Notes: generated by a model not told the origin, from the letters alone. Shown: positions 9,116-20,560, numbered from the stretch's first letter. The stretch: 64,000 nt of DNA from Stutzerimonas stutzeri (GCF_024448695.1 NZ_JAMOHY010000002.1:300325-364324); one strand, 5' to 3'. Translations and numbers: made by a program.

Positions 9116-10164
9116 TGCTCTACTCCCGCACCGAACAGCTCATCGAAGGCTGCAGTGCTTGTACTGACGAATTCCCGCTCTTTATGAACCACAAAGAGCG
9201 CTGCGATCCTGTGCTCGGCGGCAAACGCCAAGCCACGCTCCGGGCCCAGCACCATCAAAACGGTAGACAACCCATCTGCGCGCAATGTCGATGGATCGAC
9301 CACCGTCACGGCTGCCAGAGGATGTTCAATGGGTGCGCCTGTTTGCGGGTCCAGTGTATGCGAGTAGCGCTTGCCGTCGCGCTCGAAATAGTTGCGATAG
9401 TCGCCTGAAGTGGAAACACCGTAACCATCCAGCTCTAGCACCTGCTGCGCTATGCGCTCATTGGTCTGCGGTGCCTCGATGGCTATGCGCCAGGGCGCGT
9501 CACCCGGCTTGCGACCCCGTGCCTTGAGTTCACCGGTGATCTCCACCAGATAGCTTTCGACACCCAATGCCTCAAGTCGCTGCGCGACCAGATCCACCGC
9601 ATAACCGGCAGCAATGCTGTTGAAATCGAGCTGAACGGCTGCATCCTTGCACAGCTGCTCGTTCTCGACTCGTAAATGCTGATGACCGACATCCTGCCGA
9701 ACCCTGGCGATGTCCTCCTGGCTGGGTACCTGTTCCTGGCGCCCTTGCGGGCCAAAGCCCCAGAGATTGAGCAGTGGCTGGATGGTCAGGTCCAGTGCGC
9801 CATCGCTTTCCGACGACAATTGCTGCCCGGCAAGAACAAGCTCTCGTGCGGACAGTGGCATATCCATGCATTGCCCGGCAGGCAAAGCATTGAAGGTTGC
9901 GATATCCGAATCGGCGCGGTAGGTCGACAGCTGCTGATCGAGCTGTGCAAGAATCGATTCGGTTTCGCCTCGCAGCTGCTCTTTTGCAGCCACGCCACTG
10001 CTGGCCACGTACTTCACCGAATAGGTGCTGCCCATGGTCGGACCGCCAAACTCCTCCACCCGATCCTGAAACAGACAGCCCGTCAGGGCTGCCGCCAGAG
10101 CGACAGCCATGACAGGCTTCAGCAAGGCGACAACGATGACGGGCTGAAGTAACGCCTGGGCCAT
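9112..10164 (-). CDS. apbE: FAD:protein FMN transferase ApbE (lipoprotein)
   Basis: Attaches FMN covalently to threonines of NqrB and NqrC using FAD as donor, on the periplasmic side. The 350 residues start with a lipoprotein signal whose lipobox is LTGC (Cys30). Key motifs are 'GGPTMGSTYSVKY' (about 40-52), 'LDLTIQPLLNLWGFGP' (about 123-138), 'TSGDYRNYFERDGKRYSH' (about 250-267) followed by 'LDPQTGAPI', and the metal/flavin motif 'ADGLSTVLMVLG' (about 293-304). The gene starts one base after the nqrF stop. A later Met at residue 19 would still leave a complete signal peptide, so the start is not fully settled. Confidence 0.95.
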   Translation of the reverse strand: MAQALLQPVIVVALLKPVMAVALAAALTGCLFQDRVEEFGGPTMGSTYSVKYVASSGVAAKEQLRGETESILAQLDQQLSTYRADSDIATFNALPAGQCMDMPLSARELVLAGQQLSSESDGALDLTIQPLLNLWGFGPQGRQEQVPSQEDIARVRQDVGHQHLRVENEQLCKDAAVQLDFNSIAAGYAVDLVAQRLEALGVESYLVEITGELKARGRKPGDAPWRIAIEAPQTNERIAQQVLELDGYGVSTSGDYRNYFERDGKRYSHTLDPQTGAPIEHPLAAVTVVDPSTLRADGLSTVLMVLGPERGLAFAAEHRIAALFVVHKEREFVSTSTAAFDELFGAGVEQ

Positions 10165-10165
10165 G

Positions 10166-11389
10166 CTAGCCGCCGAAGTCGTCGAGCAGGATGTTCTCCG
10201 GCTCGACGCCCAGGTCGGTAAGCAGCTTGATCACCGAGGCGTTCATCATCGGCGGGCCGCACATGTAGAACTCGCAATCTTCCGGGGCCGGATGGTCCTT
10301 CAGATAGTTCTCGTACAGCACGTTATGGATGAACCCGGTCGGGCCGTCCCAATTGTCTTCAGGCAGCGGATCGGACAGTGCAAGGTGCCACTTGAAGTTC
10401 GGATTCTCGGCCTGCAGTTGATCGTACTCCTCGACGTAGAACGCCTCGCGCATGGAGCGCGCGCCGTACCAGAAGCTCATCTTGCGTGTGGACTTCAGGC
10501 GCTTGAGCTGGTCGAAGATGTGCGAGCGCATCGGTGCCATGCCGGCACCACCGCCGATGAAGACCATCTCGTTGTCGGTATCCTTGGCGAAGAACTCGCC
10601 GAAGGGTCCGTAAACGGCGATCTTGTCGCCCGGCTTGAGGCTGAACACGTAGGATGACATCTGACCTGGGGGCAGATCGTCGCGACCCGGCGGCGGCGAG
10701 GCGATACGGATGTTGAACTTCACCAGACCGCGCTCTTCCGGGTAGTTAGCCATGGAGTAGGCACGAATCACGGTCTCGTCGACCTTCGACACGTACTTCC
10801 ACTGGTCGAACTTGTCCCAGTCACCGCGGTACTCCTCCTGGATGTCGAAGTCCTTGTAGCGCACCTCGTGGGGTGGGCATTCCAGCTGCACATAGCCGCC
10901 CGCGCGGAAGTCGACGTTCTCGCCTTCCGGCAACTTAAGCGTGAGCTCCTTGATGAAGGTCGCGACGTTGGGGTTGGAGAGCACGGTGCACTCCCACTTC
11001 TTCACGCCGAAAACTTCTTCCGGAACCTCGATCTTCATGTCCGCCTTGACCGGTGTCTGGCAGGACAGGCGCCAGCCTTCAGCCGCCTCGCGGCGGGTGA
11101 ACGATGCCTCTTCGGTAGGCAGCATCTCGCCGCCGCCCGATTCGACGATGCACTTGCACTGCGCGCAGGTGCCGCCGCCACCGCAGGCGGATGAAAGGAA
11201 GATATTGCTGGAAGCAAGTGTCTGCAGCAGCTTACCGCCAGCGGGTACGGTGATGGTGCGTTCGCCGTTGATCTCGATGCTGACATCACCACTGGATACC
11301 AGCTTGGCGCGTGCTGCCAGGATGATCACGACCAGTGCAAGCACGATGGCGGTGAACATGCCGATGGCAAGAAAGATTTCGTAACTCAT
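10166..11389 (-). CDS. nqrF: Na+-translocating NADH:quinone reductase subunit F
   Basis: Entry subunit of Na+-NQR: it oxidises NADH through FAD and passes electrons to a [2Fe-2S] cluster. The 407 residues contain an N-terminal membrane helix (4-26), a ferredoxin domain with cluster cysteines in '[14 protein letters not shown]' (Cys69, 75, 78) and Cys110 in 'RLSCQT', then a ferredoxin-reductase domain with FAD motif '[11 protein letters not shown]' (about 209), NADH motif '[14 protein letters not shown]' (about 276) and '[13 protein letters not shown]' (about 377). It is the last structural subunit gene; apbE and nqrM follow. Confidence 0.97.
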   Translation of the reverse strand: MSYEIFLAIGMFTAIVLALVVIILAARAKLVSSGDVSIEINGERTITVPAGGKLLQTLASSNIFLSSACGGGGTCAQCKCIVESGGGEMLPTEEASFTRREAAEGWRLSCQTPVKADMKIEVPEEVFGVKKWECTVLSNPNVATFIKELTLKLPEGENVDFRAGGYVQLECPPHEVRYKDFDIQEEYRGDWDKFDQWKYVSKVDETVIRAYSMANYPEERGLVKFNIRIASPPPGRDDLPPGQMSSYVFSLKPGDKIAVYGPFGEFFAKDTDNEMVFIGGGAGMAPMRSHIFDQLKRLKSTRKMSFWYGARSMREAFYVEEYDQLQAENPNFKWHLALSDPLPEDNWDGPTGFIHNVLYENYLKDHPAPEDCEFYMCGPPMMNASVIKLLTDLGVEPENILLDDFGG

Positions 11390-11404
11390 CTGTTCATCCC
11401 GTCC

Positions 11405-12013
11405 TTATAGCTGTACGCCGGAGAATGACATGAAGCCCAGCGACATCAGGCCGATGGTGATGAAGGTGATGCCCAGCCCCTGCAGTCCGTCTGGTACATC
11501 GCTGTACTTCAGCTTCTCGCGAATACCCGCCAGCAACGCAATGGCCAGCGCCCAGGACAAGCCCGAACCGACGCCATAGACAGTACTTTCCGCCAGGTTG
11601 TAATCACGCTCCACCATGAACAACGTGCCGCCCATGATGGCGCAGTTAACAGTGATCAGCGGCAGGAACACACCCAGAGCGTTATAGAGGCTCGGTACAT
11701 ACTTATCGAGCGTCATCTCGAGAATCTGCACGATGGCCGCAATCACGCCGATGTAGCTGAGCAACCCGAGGAAGCTCAGATCCACTTCAGGCAGACCAGC
11801 CCAGGACAGCGCACCGGCTTTGAGCAGATAGGTGTAGATCAGATTGTTGGCGGGGACGGTAATGGTCTGCACCACGATAACCGCGATACCCAGGCCGATC
11901 GCCGTCTCCACCTTCTTCGAGATTGCGATGAAGGTACACATGCCGAGAAAGAACGCCAGGGCCATGTTCTCGATGAACACGGCGCGGACGAACAGGCTGA
12001 TGTAATGCTCCAT
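11405..12013 (-). CDS. nqrE: Na+-translocating NADH:quinone reductase subunit E
   Basis: Membrane subunit (202 residues, about six helices) that with NqrD forms the pseudo-symmetric core holding an intramembrane iron-sulfur centre. The two conserved cysteines are visible in '[12 protein letters not shown]' (Cys26) and 'VNCAIMGG' (about Cys124). Its start codon shares its last bases with the nqrD stop, which implies coupled translation and stoichiometric synthesis of the pair. The gap to nqrF is 15 bases. Confidence 0.96.
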   Translation of the reverse strand: MEHYISLFVRAVFIENMALAFFLGMCTFIAISKKVETAIGLGIAVIVVQTITVPANNLIYTYLLKAGALSWAGLPEVDLSFLGLLSYIGVIAAIVQILEMTLDKYVPSLYNALGVFLPLITVNCAIMGGTLFMVERDYNLAESTVYGVGSGLSWALAIALLAGIREKLKYSDVPDGLQGLGITFITIGLMSLGFMSFSGVQL

Positions 12014-12687
12014 TAATAAGCCTCCTTGTTCGAGACCTGAGGCGCCATCTTGAAGGACGGCTTCTCAACCTGATCCTTCTTCCAGGCGCGAATGCCCCAG
12101 ATGAACAGACCGATGAGGAAGAACGCCGAAGGCGGCAGCAGCATCATGCCGTTAGGCAGGTACCAGCCACCATCATTGACTGCCGGGAAGATGGTATAGC
12201 CCATCAGCTTGCCGGCACCGAACAGCTCGCGAATGAAGCCAAGCGCAACCAGCATGGCGCTGTAACCCAGCCCGTTGCCGATCCCGTCAAAGAACGACAG
12301 AACGGGCGGGTTCTGCATGGCGAAGGCTTCGGCGCGACCCATGACGATACAGTTGGTAATGATCAGCCCGACGAATACCGACAGCTGCTTGGACAGCGAG
12401 TAGGCGAACGCCTTGAGCACCTGGTCAACGAGAATCACCAGCGAGGCGATGATCACCATCTGCACGATCATGCGGATCGAACTGGGTATCTGGCTGCGGA
12501 TCATCGAAATGAACAGGTTGGAGAAGGCGCAGACCAGCGTCAGCGCCACCGACATCACCAATGCCGTGTTCAGGTTGGAGGTAACCGCCAGGGCCGAGCA
12601 GATTCCGAGAATTTGCAGGCCGATGGGGTTGTTGTTGAAGATCGGATCGAACAGAACTTGCTTGATAGTGGGTTGCGACATGCTCAT
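12013..12687 (-). CDS. nqrD: Na+-translocating NADH:quinone reductase subunit D
   Basis: Partner of NqrE in the membrane core of Na+-NQR. The 224 residues have about six helices and the equivalent cysteine pair: '[14 protein letters not shown]' (Cys30) and '[12 protein letters not shown]' (Cys113). The cytoplasmic C-terminal tail is polar ('[16 protein letters not shown]'). The gene overlaps nqrC by four bases (ATGA) and nqrE by one, consistent with a single tightly coupled operon. Confidence 0.96.
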   Translation of the reverse strand: MSMSQPTIKQVLFDPIFNNNPIGLQILGICSALAVTSNLNTALVMSVALTLVCAFSNLFISMIRSQIPSSIRMIVQMVIIASLVILVDQVLKAFAYSLSKQLSVFVGLIITNCIVMGRAEAFAMQNPPVLSFFDGIGNGLGYSAMLVALGFIRELFGAGKLMGYTIFPAVNDGGWYLPNGMMLLPPSAFFLIGLFIWGIRAWKKDQVEKPSFKMAPQVSNKEAY

Positions 12688-13478
12688 GCCTCCCCTGTGC
12701 GCAGATTGGCGATAAAGGTGCCGAAGCCGTTTTCACCCAACCAGAATTGCAGCAGGTTGCTTACACCGTTGGTCGTGAGGGTTGCACCAGCCAGACCGTC
12801 GACCTGATGTTGAGCCCTCGGGCTTTGCGGGTCGACGTTACCCTTGACGATCTGTATCGCCAGCTTGTTGCTGTCATCGAACAGCTCCTTGCCTGGCCAC
12901 AGACCGCGCCACTTCGGATTGTCGACTTCACCACCGAGACCGGGAGTCTCTGCGTGCTGGTAGAAGCCGAAGCCGGCAACGGTATCCAGATCACCCTGCA
13001 CCGCCATGAAGCCATGAAGCGTGGACCACAAACCGTAGCCGCGAACCGGCAGGATCAGCCTGTCGATTTCACCCTCGCTCTGACCTTCAACGATATAAAC
13101 GGTGCTGTAACGCTCACGGCGCTTGATCGAGGCAATGTCCTGCTCGCCAGGCAACGCCTGAGACAAGGCCGGGTCCTTCGCCGCTGCCAGCGGATCGAAG
13201 GTCTTGGCATCGAACTTGTCGCTGAACTTGCCGGTTTCCAGATCGACCAGGCGGGCCACAATACGCTCATCGAACAGCGCCTTGACCTGATTGCCGGACA
13301 TGCCCGGCTGGCCCAGCCCGGCGATGGCCAGGATGTTGCGCTGCTTGTCCAGCAGGCGATTCTCATCCTGCACAGGACGCAGCGCCACGGCGGCGCCGGC
13401 TACGAAGATTGAGCACACCAGGCAGACCAACAGGGCTACCGTCAGCGTGCGAACGGTGGATTCTTTCTGACTAGACAT
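12684..13478 (-). CDS. nqrC: Na+-translocating NADH:quinone reductase subunit C
   Basis: Periplasm-facing flavoprotein subunit (264 residues) with one N-terminal membrane helix (about 10-33) and a C-terminal FMN-binding domain. The flavin attachment sequence reads '[13 protein letters not shown]' (about 227-239); the covalent FMN goes on a threonine of this motif. The family motif is usually S-G-A-T, and here the first residue is Ala. Modification would be carried out by ApbE, encoded in the same operon. The start overlaps nqrB by eight bases. Confidence 0.95.
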   Translation of the reverse strand: MSSQKESTVRTLTVALLVCLVCSIFVAGAAVALRPVQDENRLLDKQRNILAIAGLGQPGMSGNQVKALFDERIVARLVDLETGKFSDKFDAKTFDPLAAAKDPALSQALPGEQDIASIKRRERYSTVYIVEGQSEGEIDRLILPVRGYGLWSTLHGFMAVQGDLDTVAGFGFYQHAETPGLGGEVDNPKWRGLWPGKELFDDSNKLAIQIVKGNVDPQSPRAQHQVDGLAGATLTTNGVSNLLQFWLGENGFGTFIANLRTGEA

Positions 13479-14682
13479 TACGTGCCAGCCTCCGCTTGAT
13501 ATTGGCCTGAATGACGAAGTGATCGATCAGCGGCGCACACAGGTTGGCGAACAGGATCGCCAGCATCATGCCTTCCGGAAAGGCCGGGTTGACCACACGA
13601 ATCAGCACAACCATTACACCGATCAGGATGCCGAACACCCACTTGCCGGTATTGGTCATGGAGGCGGACACCGGGTCGGTCGCCATGAAGATCAGACCGA
13701 AGGCAAATCCGCCCACCACCAGATGCCAGTACCAGGGCATGGCAAACAGAGGATTGGTGTCGGAGCCGATCAGGTTGAACAGGAAGCTCAGACCGATCAT
13801 GCCGAGCATCACACCGGAAACGATGCGCCAGGATGCGATCTTGCTACCGATCAGGATTGCGCCGCCGATGAAGATTGCCAGCGTGCTGGTTTCACCAATG
13901 GAGCCGTGCACGGTGCCGATGAAAGCGTCCATCCAGGTGATGCCGTTGCCGATCACGTTTTCGATGCCGCCCACGAAACCAAGGCTCAGCGCGGTCGCAC
14001 CGGAGAAACCATCCACGGCTGTCCACACTGCATCGCCGGACATCTGCGCCGGATAGGCGAAGAACAGGAAGGCACGCGCGGTGAGCGCCGGGTTGAGGAA
14101 GTTCTTGCCGGTACCACCGAAGATTTCCTTGCCGATTACCACACCGAAGCTGATACCCAACGCAACCTGCCACAGCGGGATGGTGGGCGGCAGGATCAGT
14201 GCAAACAGCACGGAGGTGACGAAGAAGCCCTCGTTGACCTCATGCTTGCGGATCGAAGCGAACAATACTTCCCAGAAACCGCCGGCAATGAAGGCCACCG
14301 CGTAGATCGGCAGGAAGTAGGCTGCACCCTGGATGAAGTTGTCCCAGAGGCTGTTCGGATCGAATCCGGCCAGCATGCCGATCAGACCGAAGCGCCAGCC
14401 ATCCTGCGCCGCCAGTAGCTCGGGGCTCTGCGCGAAGATCAGGTTGGCCTGGTAGCCGGTGTTCCACATACCGAAGAACATCGCCGGAAAGGTACACAGC
14501 CAGACGGTGATCATCATGCGCTTGAGGTCGATGCCGTCGCGCACGTGAGCGGTGGTCTTGGTGACGCTACCGGGACGATAGAGGAACGTGTCTGCGGCTT
14601 CGTACAGTGCATACCACTTCTCGTACTTGCCGCCCTTTTCAAAATGATGCTCGATCTTGTCGAGGAATGCGCGAATGCCCAT
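13471..14682 (-). CDS. nqrB: Na+-translocating NADH:quinone reductase subunit B
   Basis: Large membrane subunit (403 residues, roughly ten helices) carrying riboflavin, a covalent FMN and part of the sodium path. The FMN attachment site is '[13 protein letters not shown]' with the target Thr at about residue 230. The N-terminal segment is amphipathic and cytoplasmic ('[20 protein letters not shown]'), as usual for NqrB. It sits three bases downstream of the nqrA stop. Membrane segments are evident between about 55 and 390. Confidence 0.96.
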   Translation of the reverse strand: MGIRAFLDKIEHHFEKGGKYEKWYALYEAADTFLYRPGSVTKTTAHVRDGIDLKRMMITVWLCTFPAMFFGMWNTGYQANLIFAQSPELLAAQDGWRFGLIGMLAGFDPNSLWDNFIQGAAYFLPIYAVAFIAGGFWEVLFASIRKHEVNEGFFVTSVLFALILPPTIPLWQVALGISFGVVIGKEIFGGTGKNFLNPALTARAFLFFAYPAQMSGDAVWTAVDGFSGATALSLGFVGGIENVIGNGITWMDAFIGTVHGSIGETSTLAIFIGGAILIGSKIASWRIVSGVMLGMIGLSFLFNLIGSDTNPLFAMPWYWHLVVGGFAFGLIFMATDPVSASMTNTGKWVFGILIGVMVVLIRVVNPAFPEGMMLAILFANLCAPLIDHFVIQANIKRRLARNV

Positions 14683-14685
14683 GCC

Positions 14686-16068
<1,383 letters not shown>

Positions 16069-16094
16069 CTAGCGAAAAGTCCAATTGCTGAACA

Positions 16095-16131
16095 CGCGCC
16101 AATAGGATCACTGGCGCGACGCTATGTCGCG
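16095..16131 (-). other. Two adjacent hairpins in the nqrA leader
   Basis: Within the leader of nqrA there is a perfect 7-bp stem CGCGCCA / TGGCGCG (16095-16118, 10-base loop), then a 5-bp stem GCGAC / GTCGC (16117-16131) that shares two bases with the first. The two cannot both form fully, so they might be alternative structures. No riboswitch class was recognised. Confidence 0.35.
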
Positions 16132-16150
16132 GAATGTAGAAATCCGCCCG

Positions 16151-16156
16151 ATTATA
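16151..16156 (-). promoter_or_regulatory. Candidate -10 box of the nqr operon
   Basis: On the minus strand the bases read TATAAT, a perfect sigma-70 -10 hexamer, about 130 bases before the nqrA ATG. The -35 region about 17 bases upstream ('GGCCAGTTAAGG') is a poor match to TTGACA, so an activator may be involved. The rest of the 314-base gap up to the thioredoxin-like gene holds no recognisable gene. Confidence 0.45.
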
Positions 16157-16337
16157 AGGGTCGCCAGCCTTAACTGGCCACCCAAGTACTTTCAATTTTT
16201 GACTGGCGACAAGCGCATCCTGCCAAATAGGCAACTGAGGGTCGGCGCTACACAGCAAACCCGGCCAGTTACAGCTTGCAGCACCCTCAGCGCAACCCTT
16301 CCCCACTCCGCCACAAATACCCTGAGAGGGTCCTGCC

Positions 16338-16682
16338 ATGCCCTTCAACGCGACCTACGCCATCGATACCCCCACACGCACCGAAGTGGATGCACTGGCG
16401 GGTTTCACGCTAGTGGAATTCGGAACAGCCTGGTGCGGTCATTGCCAGGCAGTGCAACCCCACCTTGCCGCTGCGATGAACGAACAGGAGATCCGCCACC
16501 TGAAGATTGAGGATGGTCCAGGCCGCCCACTGGGTCGCTCGTTCCGGGTCAAACTCTGGCCGACACTGATTTTGCTGCACCAGGGCGAAGAGCTGGCACG
16601 GCTGGTTCGCCCGACAAATGCGCAGGCCATCCGCGAAGCACTCCGTCTTGCATCCAGCAGCGACAGCGATGACATGGCATAA
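16338..16682 (+). CDS. Thioredoxin-family protein
   Basis: A 114-residue single-domain thioredoxin-fold protein, probably cytoplasmic since it has no signal peptide. The redox motif is 'WCGHC' (Cys33 and Cys36); CGHC is more common in DsbA-like and PDI-like proteins than the CGPC of TrxA, suggesting a more oxidising potential. The cis-proline is in 'KLWPTLIL' (about 76). The tail is Ser/Asp-rich ('SSSDSDDMA'). It ends just before an ArsC-like gene, so the two may share a transcript. Its substrate is unknown. Confidence 0.88.
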   Translation: MPFNATYAIDTPTRTEVDALAGFTLVEFGTAWCGHCQAVQPHLAAAMNEQEIRHLKIEDGPGRPLGRSFRVKLWPTLILLHQGEELARLVRPTNAQAIREALRLASSSDSDDMA

Positions 16683-16694
16683 TCAGCCCCCTGT

Positions 16695-17087
16695 ATGACC
16701 AACCGAAATCCATTTATGCCTCACGAAAACCAAGGCCTACGCCTGTACGGCATCAAGGCGTGCGACACGATGAAGAAGGCCCGCACCTGGCTCGACCAGC
16801 AGGGTCTGGATTACCACTTCCATGATTACAAGAGCGCCGGCATCGATCTCGCGCATCTGCAGGCGTGGTGCGAGGAGCACGGCTGGCAAACCCTTCTCAA
16901 TCGTGCCGGCACCACGTTTCGCAAGCTTGACGATGAGCAGAAGAACGGCCTCGACCAGGCCAAGGCCATTGAACTGATGCTCGCGCAGCCTTCGATGATC
17001 AAGCGTCCGGTGCTCGATATCGGCGACAGAACGCTGGTTGGCTTCAAGCCCGATCTCTACGCTGCCGCGCTGGCCGGAAACAACTGA
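16695..17087 (+). CDS. ArsC/Spx-family reductase-like protein (YffB-like)
   Basis: A 130-residue thioredoxin-fold protein of the ArsC/Spx/MgsR family. The single nucleophilic cysteine is in 'YGIKACDTMKKA' (Cys23), with 'NRAGTTFRKL' and 'PSMIKRPVLD' further on, matching the YffB subgroup. Its physiological substrate is not established; glutathione-dependent reduction has been suggested for the family. It directly precedes dapD, as I remember it does in other Pseudomonas. A second ATG at 16716 would give 123 residues; neither start has a good ribosome site, so the N-terminus is uncertain. Confidence 0.87.
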   Translation: MTNRNPFMPHENQGLRLYGIKACDTMKKARTWLDQQGLDYHFHDYKSAGIDLAHLQAWCEEHGWQTLLNRAGTTFRKLDDEQKNGLDQAKAIELMLAQPSMIKRPVLDIGDRTLVGFKPDLYAAALAGNN

Positions 17088-17125
17088 GCGCGCGACGCAA
17101 GCGACCCGACAAAAAAGGATTTCTC

Positions 17126-18160
17126 ATGAACAACACGCTTTTCAGCCTCGCCTTCGGCGTCGGCACTCAAAACCGCCAGGGCAGTTGGCTCGAAGTTTTC
17201 TATGCGCAGCCGCTGCTGCAACCCGCCCCGGAACTGATCGCGGCCATCGCGCCTGTACTGGGTTACGAGGGCGGCAACCAGGCCATTGCCATCAGCATCT
17301 CTCAGGCTGCCGAACTGGCCGATGCAATCAAGCCGCAGGATGCCGCCCAGCATGCGCTGCTGACTCGCCTTGCCGAGAGCCAGCGCCCGCTGGTGGTCAC
17401 GCTGCTGGAAAGCGATGCCGCGCCGACAACCACACCCGAGGCCTACCTTAAGCTTCAGCTGCTGTCTCACCGCCTGGCCAGACCGCATCAGCTGAATCTG
17501 TCTGGCATCTTTGCCCTGCTGCCCAATGTCGCCTGGACCAACCAGGGAGCCGTGGACCTAGGTGAACTGGCCGAGCGCCAGCTCGAAGCACGCCTCAAGG
17601 GCTACCTGCTGGAAGTGACCTCCGTCGACAAATTCCCCAAGATGACCGATTACGTGGTTCCAACCGGGGTTCGCATCGCCGATAGCGCACGCATCCGTCT
17701 GGGCGCCTACATCGGTGAAGGCACCACGGTCATGCATGAAGGTTTCGTCAATTTCAATGCCGGCACCGAAGGTCCCGGCATGATCGAAGGACGCGTTTCG
17801 GCAGGCGTCTTCGTCGGCAAGGGCTCGGACCTCGGTGGCGGCTGTTCCACCATGGGCACCCTGTCCGGTGGCGGCAACATCGTCATCTCCGTGGGCGAAG
17901 GCTGCCTGATCGGCGCCAATGCCGGGATCGGTATTCCCCTCGGTGACCGCAATACTGTGGAGTCGGGCCTGTACATCACCGCCGGCACCAAGGTGAACCT
18001 GCTCGATGAACAGGGCGAGCTGGTCAAGGTGATCAAGGCACGCGAACTGGCCGGCCAGAACGACCTGCTGTTCCGTCGCAACTCCCTGAGCGGCGCCGTG
18101 GAATGCAAAACCCACAAATCCGCCATCGAGTTGAACGAAGCGCTGCACGCGCACAACTGA
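17126..18160 (+). CDS. dapD: 2,3,4,5-tetrahydropyridine-2,6-dicarboxylate N-succinyltransferase
   Basis: Transfers succinyl from succinyl-CoA to tetrahydrodipicolinate in the succinylase branch of lysine/diaminopimelate synthesis. The 344-residue length and N-terminal extension match the long Pseudomonas-type DapD, not the 274-residue E. coli type. The left-handed beta-helix hexapeptide repeats run from about residue 175 to 290 ('VRIADSARIRLGAYIGEGTT', 'GSDLGGGCSTMGTLSGGG', 'IGANAGIGIPLGDRN'). A clear AAGGA ribosome site precedes the ATG. Confidence 0.95.
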   Translation: MNNTLFSLAFGVGTQNRQGSWLEVFYAQPLLQPAPELIAAIAPVLGYEGGNQAIAISISQAAELADAIKPQDAAQHALLTRLAESQRPLVVTLLESDAAPTTTPEAYLKLQLLSHRLARPHQLNLSGIFALLPNVAWTNQGAVDLGELAERQLEARLKGYLLEVTSVDKFPKMTDYVVPTGVRIADSARIRLGAYIGEGTTVMHEGFVNFNAGTEGPGMIEGRVSAGVFVGKGSDLGGGCSTMGTLSGGGNIVISVGEGCLIGANAGIGIPLGDRNTVESGLYITAGTKVNLLDEQGELVKVIKARELAGQNDLLFRRNSLSGAVECKTHKSAIELNEALHAHN

Positions 18161-18190
18161 CAGAGGAGTAGCCAAGCTGCGAGCGCCATG

Positions 18191-18249
18191 CTGCAGGCGG
18201 CCTGGAAAGGACGGCCTGCAGTTCACTTGCAGCTGGAAGCTTGCAGCTT
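18191..18249. repeat. Hairpin and TTGCAGCT repeats between dapD and csdA
   Basis: The gap contains a stem CTGCAGGC (18191-18198) / GCCTGCAG (18214-18221), then two direct copies of CTTGCAGCT separated by GGAAG, ending at the csdA start. Such PstI/HindIII-like palindromic strings are common between genes in some Pseudomonas genomes, to my recollection. It may help to end dapD transcription or may be an intergenic repeat element. No T-run is present. Confidence 0.4.
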
Positions 18250-19455
18250 ATGGCTCTGATTTCCCCCTGGCGTTCCGACTTCCCCGCCCTGGCCATTCTC
18301 GAAGCCCAGGGACAAACTTATCTTGATAGCGCTGCCACCTCGCAGAAACCCCAAGCACTGATTGACGCGCTGACCGGCTACTACACCAGCGGCACCGCCA
18401 ACGTGCATCGCGCCCAGCACCAGGCCGCCGAGCGGACGACGCGGGCCTTCGAGAAGGCGCGGGTCAAGGTGGCGCACTGGCTGAACGCCCGCAGCCCCAC
18501 CGAAATCGTCTTTACGCACGGCGCGACCGAGGCGCTGAACCTGCTGGCCTACGGACTGGAACACCTGCTGCAGCCGGATGATGAAATAGTCGTCAGCGCA
18601 CTCGAACACCACGCCAACCTGCTGCCCTGGCAACAGCTGGCCAGGCGGCGTGGCGCCAGACTGGTGGTATTGCCACTGGACGCGGATGGCCTGATCGATC
18701 TGCACAGCGCTACAGAATTGATCGGCCCGCGCACACGCCTGCTCGCCGTCAGCCAGCTGTCCAACGTCCTGGGCGCCTGGCAACCCCTGGCGCAGCTGTT
18801 GCCGCTGGCCAAGACCCAGGGCGCACTGACTATCGTCGACGGCGCCCAGGGCGTGGTGCACGGTCGCCATGACATGCAGGCACTGGCCTGTGACTTCTAT
18901 GTATTCTCCAGCCACAAGCTTTATGGACCCGAGGGGGTCGGCGCACTGTATGGCCGCGGCGAATCCCTGCTCAAGCTCGACCACTGGCAGTACGGCGGCG
19001 AAATGGTCCGGGTAGCGGACTTCCAGAGCGCCGAATTCCACGCCGCGCCACTGGGTTTCGAGGCCGGGACCCCACCCATCGGCGCCGTGATCGGCCTTGG
19101 CGCGACCCTGGATTACCTGTCGAGGCTGGACGCCACAAGCGTAGCCGCTCATGAGCATAAACTTCACGAACAGCTGCTGACCGGCTTGGTTGCCCGTCCC
19201 GGCGTACAGCTTCTGGGCCAACCCCAGACGGCGCTGGCCAGCTTTACCGTCAACGGCATTCATCATGGCGATCTGGCGCATCTGCTGACCGAACAGGGCA
19301 TCGCCGTGCGTAGCGGAAGCCACTGTGCACAGCCGCTGATGAAGACCCTGGGTATCGAGGGGGCCATTCGCGTATCGCTCGGCCTGTACAACGACGGTGA
19401 CGACTTGCAGCGCTTCTTTACCGCACTGGATCGTGCTCTGGAGCTGCTGCTGTGA
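18250..19455 (+). CDS. csdA: Cysteine desulfurase (CsdA/SufS type)
   Basis: PLP enzyme that takes sulfur from cysteine and passes it to a SufE-type acceptor for Fe-S cluster and other sulfur chemistry. The 401 residues contain 'HGATEALNLLAYGLE' and the PLP lysine in 'SSHKLYGPEG' (Lys223). The persulfide cysteine lies in 'RSGSHCAQP' (Cys359), as in class II desulfurases. The ATG is preferred over an upstream TTG three codons earlier; the ribosome site is weak and lies inside the repeat described before it. The stop overlaps the start of the SufE-type gene, the classic csdA-csdE pairing. Confidence 0.92.
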   Translation: MALISPWRSDFPALAILEAQGQTYLDSAATSQKPQALIDALTGYYTSGTANVHRAQHQAAERTTRAFEKARVKVAHWLNARSPTEIVFTHGATEALNLLAYGLEHLLQPDDEIVVSALEHHANLLPWQQLARRRGARLVVLPLDADGLIDLHSATELIGPRTRLLAVSQLSNVLGAWQPLAQLLPLAKTQGALTIVDGAQGVVHGRHDMQALACDFYVFSSHKLYGPEGVGALYGRGESLLKLDHWQYGGEMVRVADFQSAEFHAAPLGFEAGTPPIGAVIGLGATLDYLSRLDATSVAAHEHKLHEQLLTGLVARPGVQLLGQPQTALASFTVNGIHHGDLAHLLTEQGIAVRSGSHCAQPLMKTLGIEGAIRVSLGLYNDGDDLQRFFTALDRALELLL

Positions 19456-19868
19456 ACAACCTGCCGGCTGCCGCGCACGACGCCCTGGAGGAATTCCAGC
19501 AGGCCGACAGCTGGGAGCAACGCGCACGCCTGCTGATGCAATGGGGCGACCGGCTGGAGCCGGTCGATATAAGCGAGCGCAACGAAACCACTCTGGTAAG
19601 CGGCTGCGAAAGCCGGGTATGGCTGATCGGTGACAGGCAGAATAACCATTGGCATTTCCGCGCCACCAGCGAAGCACGCCTGCTGCGCGGGCTGCTTGCC
19701 GTTCTGCTCGCGCGCGTCAACGGGATCGACAGTAACCAGTTGCAGCAGCTCGAAGTCGCACACTGGTTCGAGCAACTCGGCCTGTCCAGACACCTGTCGC
19801 CTTCACGCAGCAACGGCATGAACGCGGTGCTGGAACGCATACGCCGCATCAGCCGACAAATCGATTAA
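19452..19868 (+). CDS. SufE-family sulfur acceptor (CsdE-like)
   Basis: A 138-residue cytoplasmic protein that accepts persulfide sulfur from the adjacent cysteine desulfurase. The acceptor cysteine is Cys52 in 'LVSGCESRVWL', the diagnostic SufE/CsdE motif, and the C-terminal helix 'AVLERIRRISRQI' is also typical. It starts with GTG overlapping the csdA stop (GTGA), so synthesis is coupled with its partner. CsdE is more likely than SufE because no other suf gene is nearby. Confidence 0.92.
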   Translation: MNNLPAAAHDALEEFQQADSWEQRARLLMQWGDRLEPVDISERNETTLVSGCESRVWLIGDRQNNHWHFRATSEARLLRGLLAVLLARVNGIDSNQLQQLEVAHWFEQLGLSRHLSPSRSNGMNAVLERIRRISRQID

Positions 19869-19916
19869 CACACCGGATAGCCAGAGACCGCCGCCTGGAT
19901 TAGCCGAAGGTGTAGA

Positions 19917-20516
19917 TCACCCCATGAGCTTGAGCGCAGTCTTGGCTACCAGTTCGCCCTGATAGCGCGCGATGGTCAGCTCCTTGGCAGAGGGCTGACG
20001 CGTACCATCGCCACCGGCGATGGTCGAGGCGCCATAGGGCGTGCCTCCGTTGGTTTCGGAAATATCGAAGAACTCCCCAATACCGTAGCCGGTCGGCACG
20101 ATGATCATCCCGTGGTGAGCCAAAGTGGTCCAGGTTGAGGTAATGGTCATCTCCTGGCCGCCACCGGTACCGGTCGAGGTGAACACGCTGGCAACCTTAC
20201 CGTGCAGCGACCCTTTGGCCCAGAGCCCGCCGGTCTGGTCAAGGAAGTTGCGCATCTGCCCGGACATGTTGCCGAAGCGCGTAGGCGTACCGAAGATAAT
20301 GGCGTCGTATTCAGGCAGTTCACTCGGCCTGGCAACCGGCGCGGCCTGATCGGTCTTGCCGCCGGCATTCTTGAAGGCCTCGTCGGGCATGGTTTCCGGC
20401 ACCCGCTTGATGGTCACTTCGGCACCCTGGACACTGCGCGCGCCTTCGGCAATGGCGTTGGCCATGGTTTCGATATGGCCATACATGGAATGGTAGAGCA
20501 CGAGAATCTTCGCCAT
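19917..20516 (-). CDS. wrbA: NAD(P)H:quinone oxidoreductase WrbA
   Basis: Flavodoxin-like FMN enzyme that reduces quinones by two electrons, linked to oxidative stress. The chosen start gives 199 residues beginning '[16 protein letters not shown]' behind an AGAGGAAG ribosome site. FMN-binding segments are '[12 protein letters not shown]' (8-19), '[20 protein letters not shown]' (about 77-96) and '[11 protein letters not shown]' (about 113). An alternative ATG at 20564 overlaps the stop of the upstream pirin gene (ATGA), adds 16 residues unlike the family, and has no ribosome site. The pirin gene lies 44 bases upstream on the same strand. Confidence 0.93.
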   Translation of the reverse strand: MAKILVLYHSMYGHIETMANAIAEGARSVQGAEVTIKRVPETMPDEAFKNAGGKTDQAAPVARPSELPEYDAIIFGTPTRFGNMSGQMRNFLDQTGGLWAKGSLHGKVASVFTSTGTGGGQEMTITSTWTTLAHHGMIIVPTGYGIGEFFDISETNGGTPYGASTIAGGDGTRQPSAKELTIARYQGELVAKTALKLMG

Positions 20517-20560
20517 TTTTTCTTCCTCTTTGATCAGTTCAGGTTCAATTGTCGGTCCGC

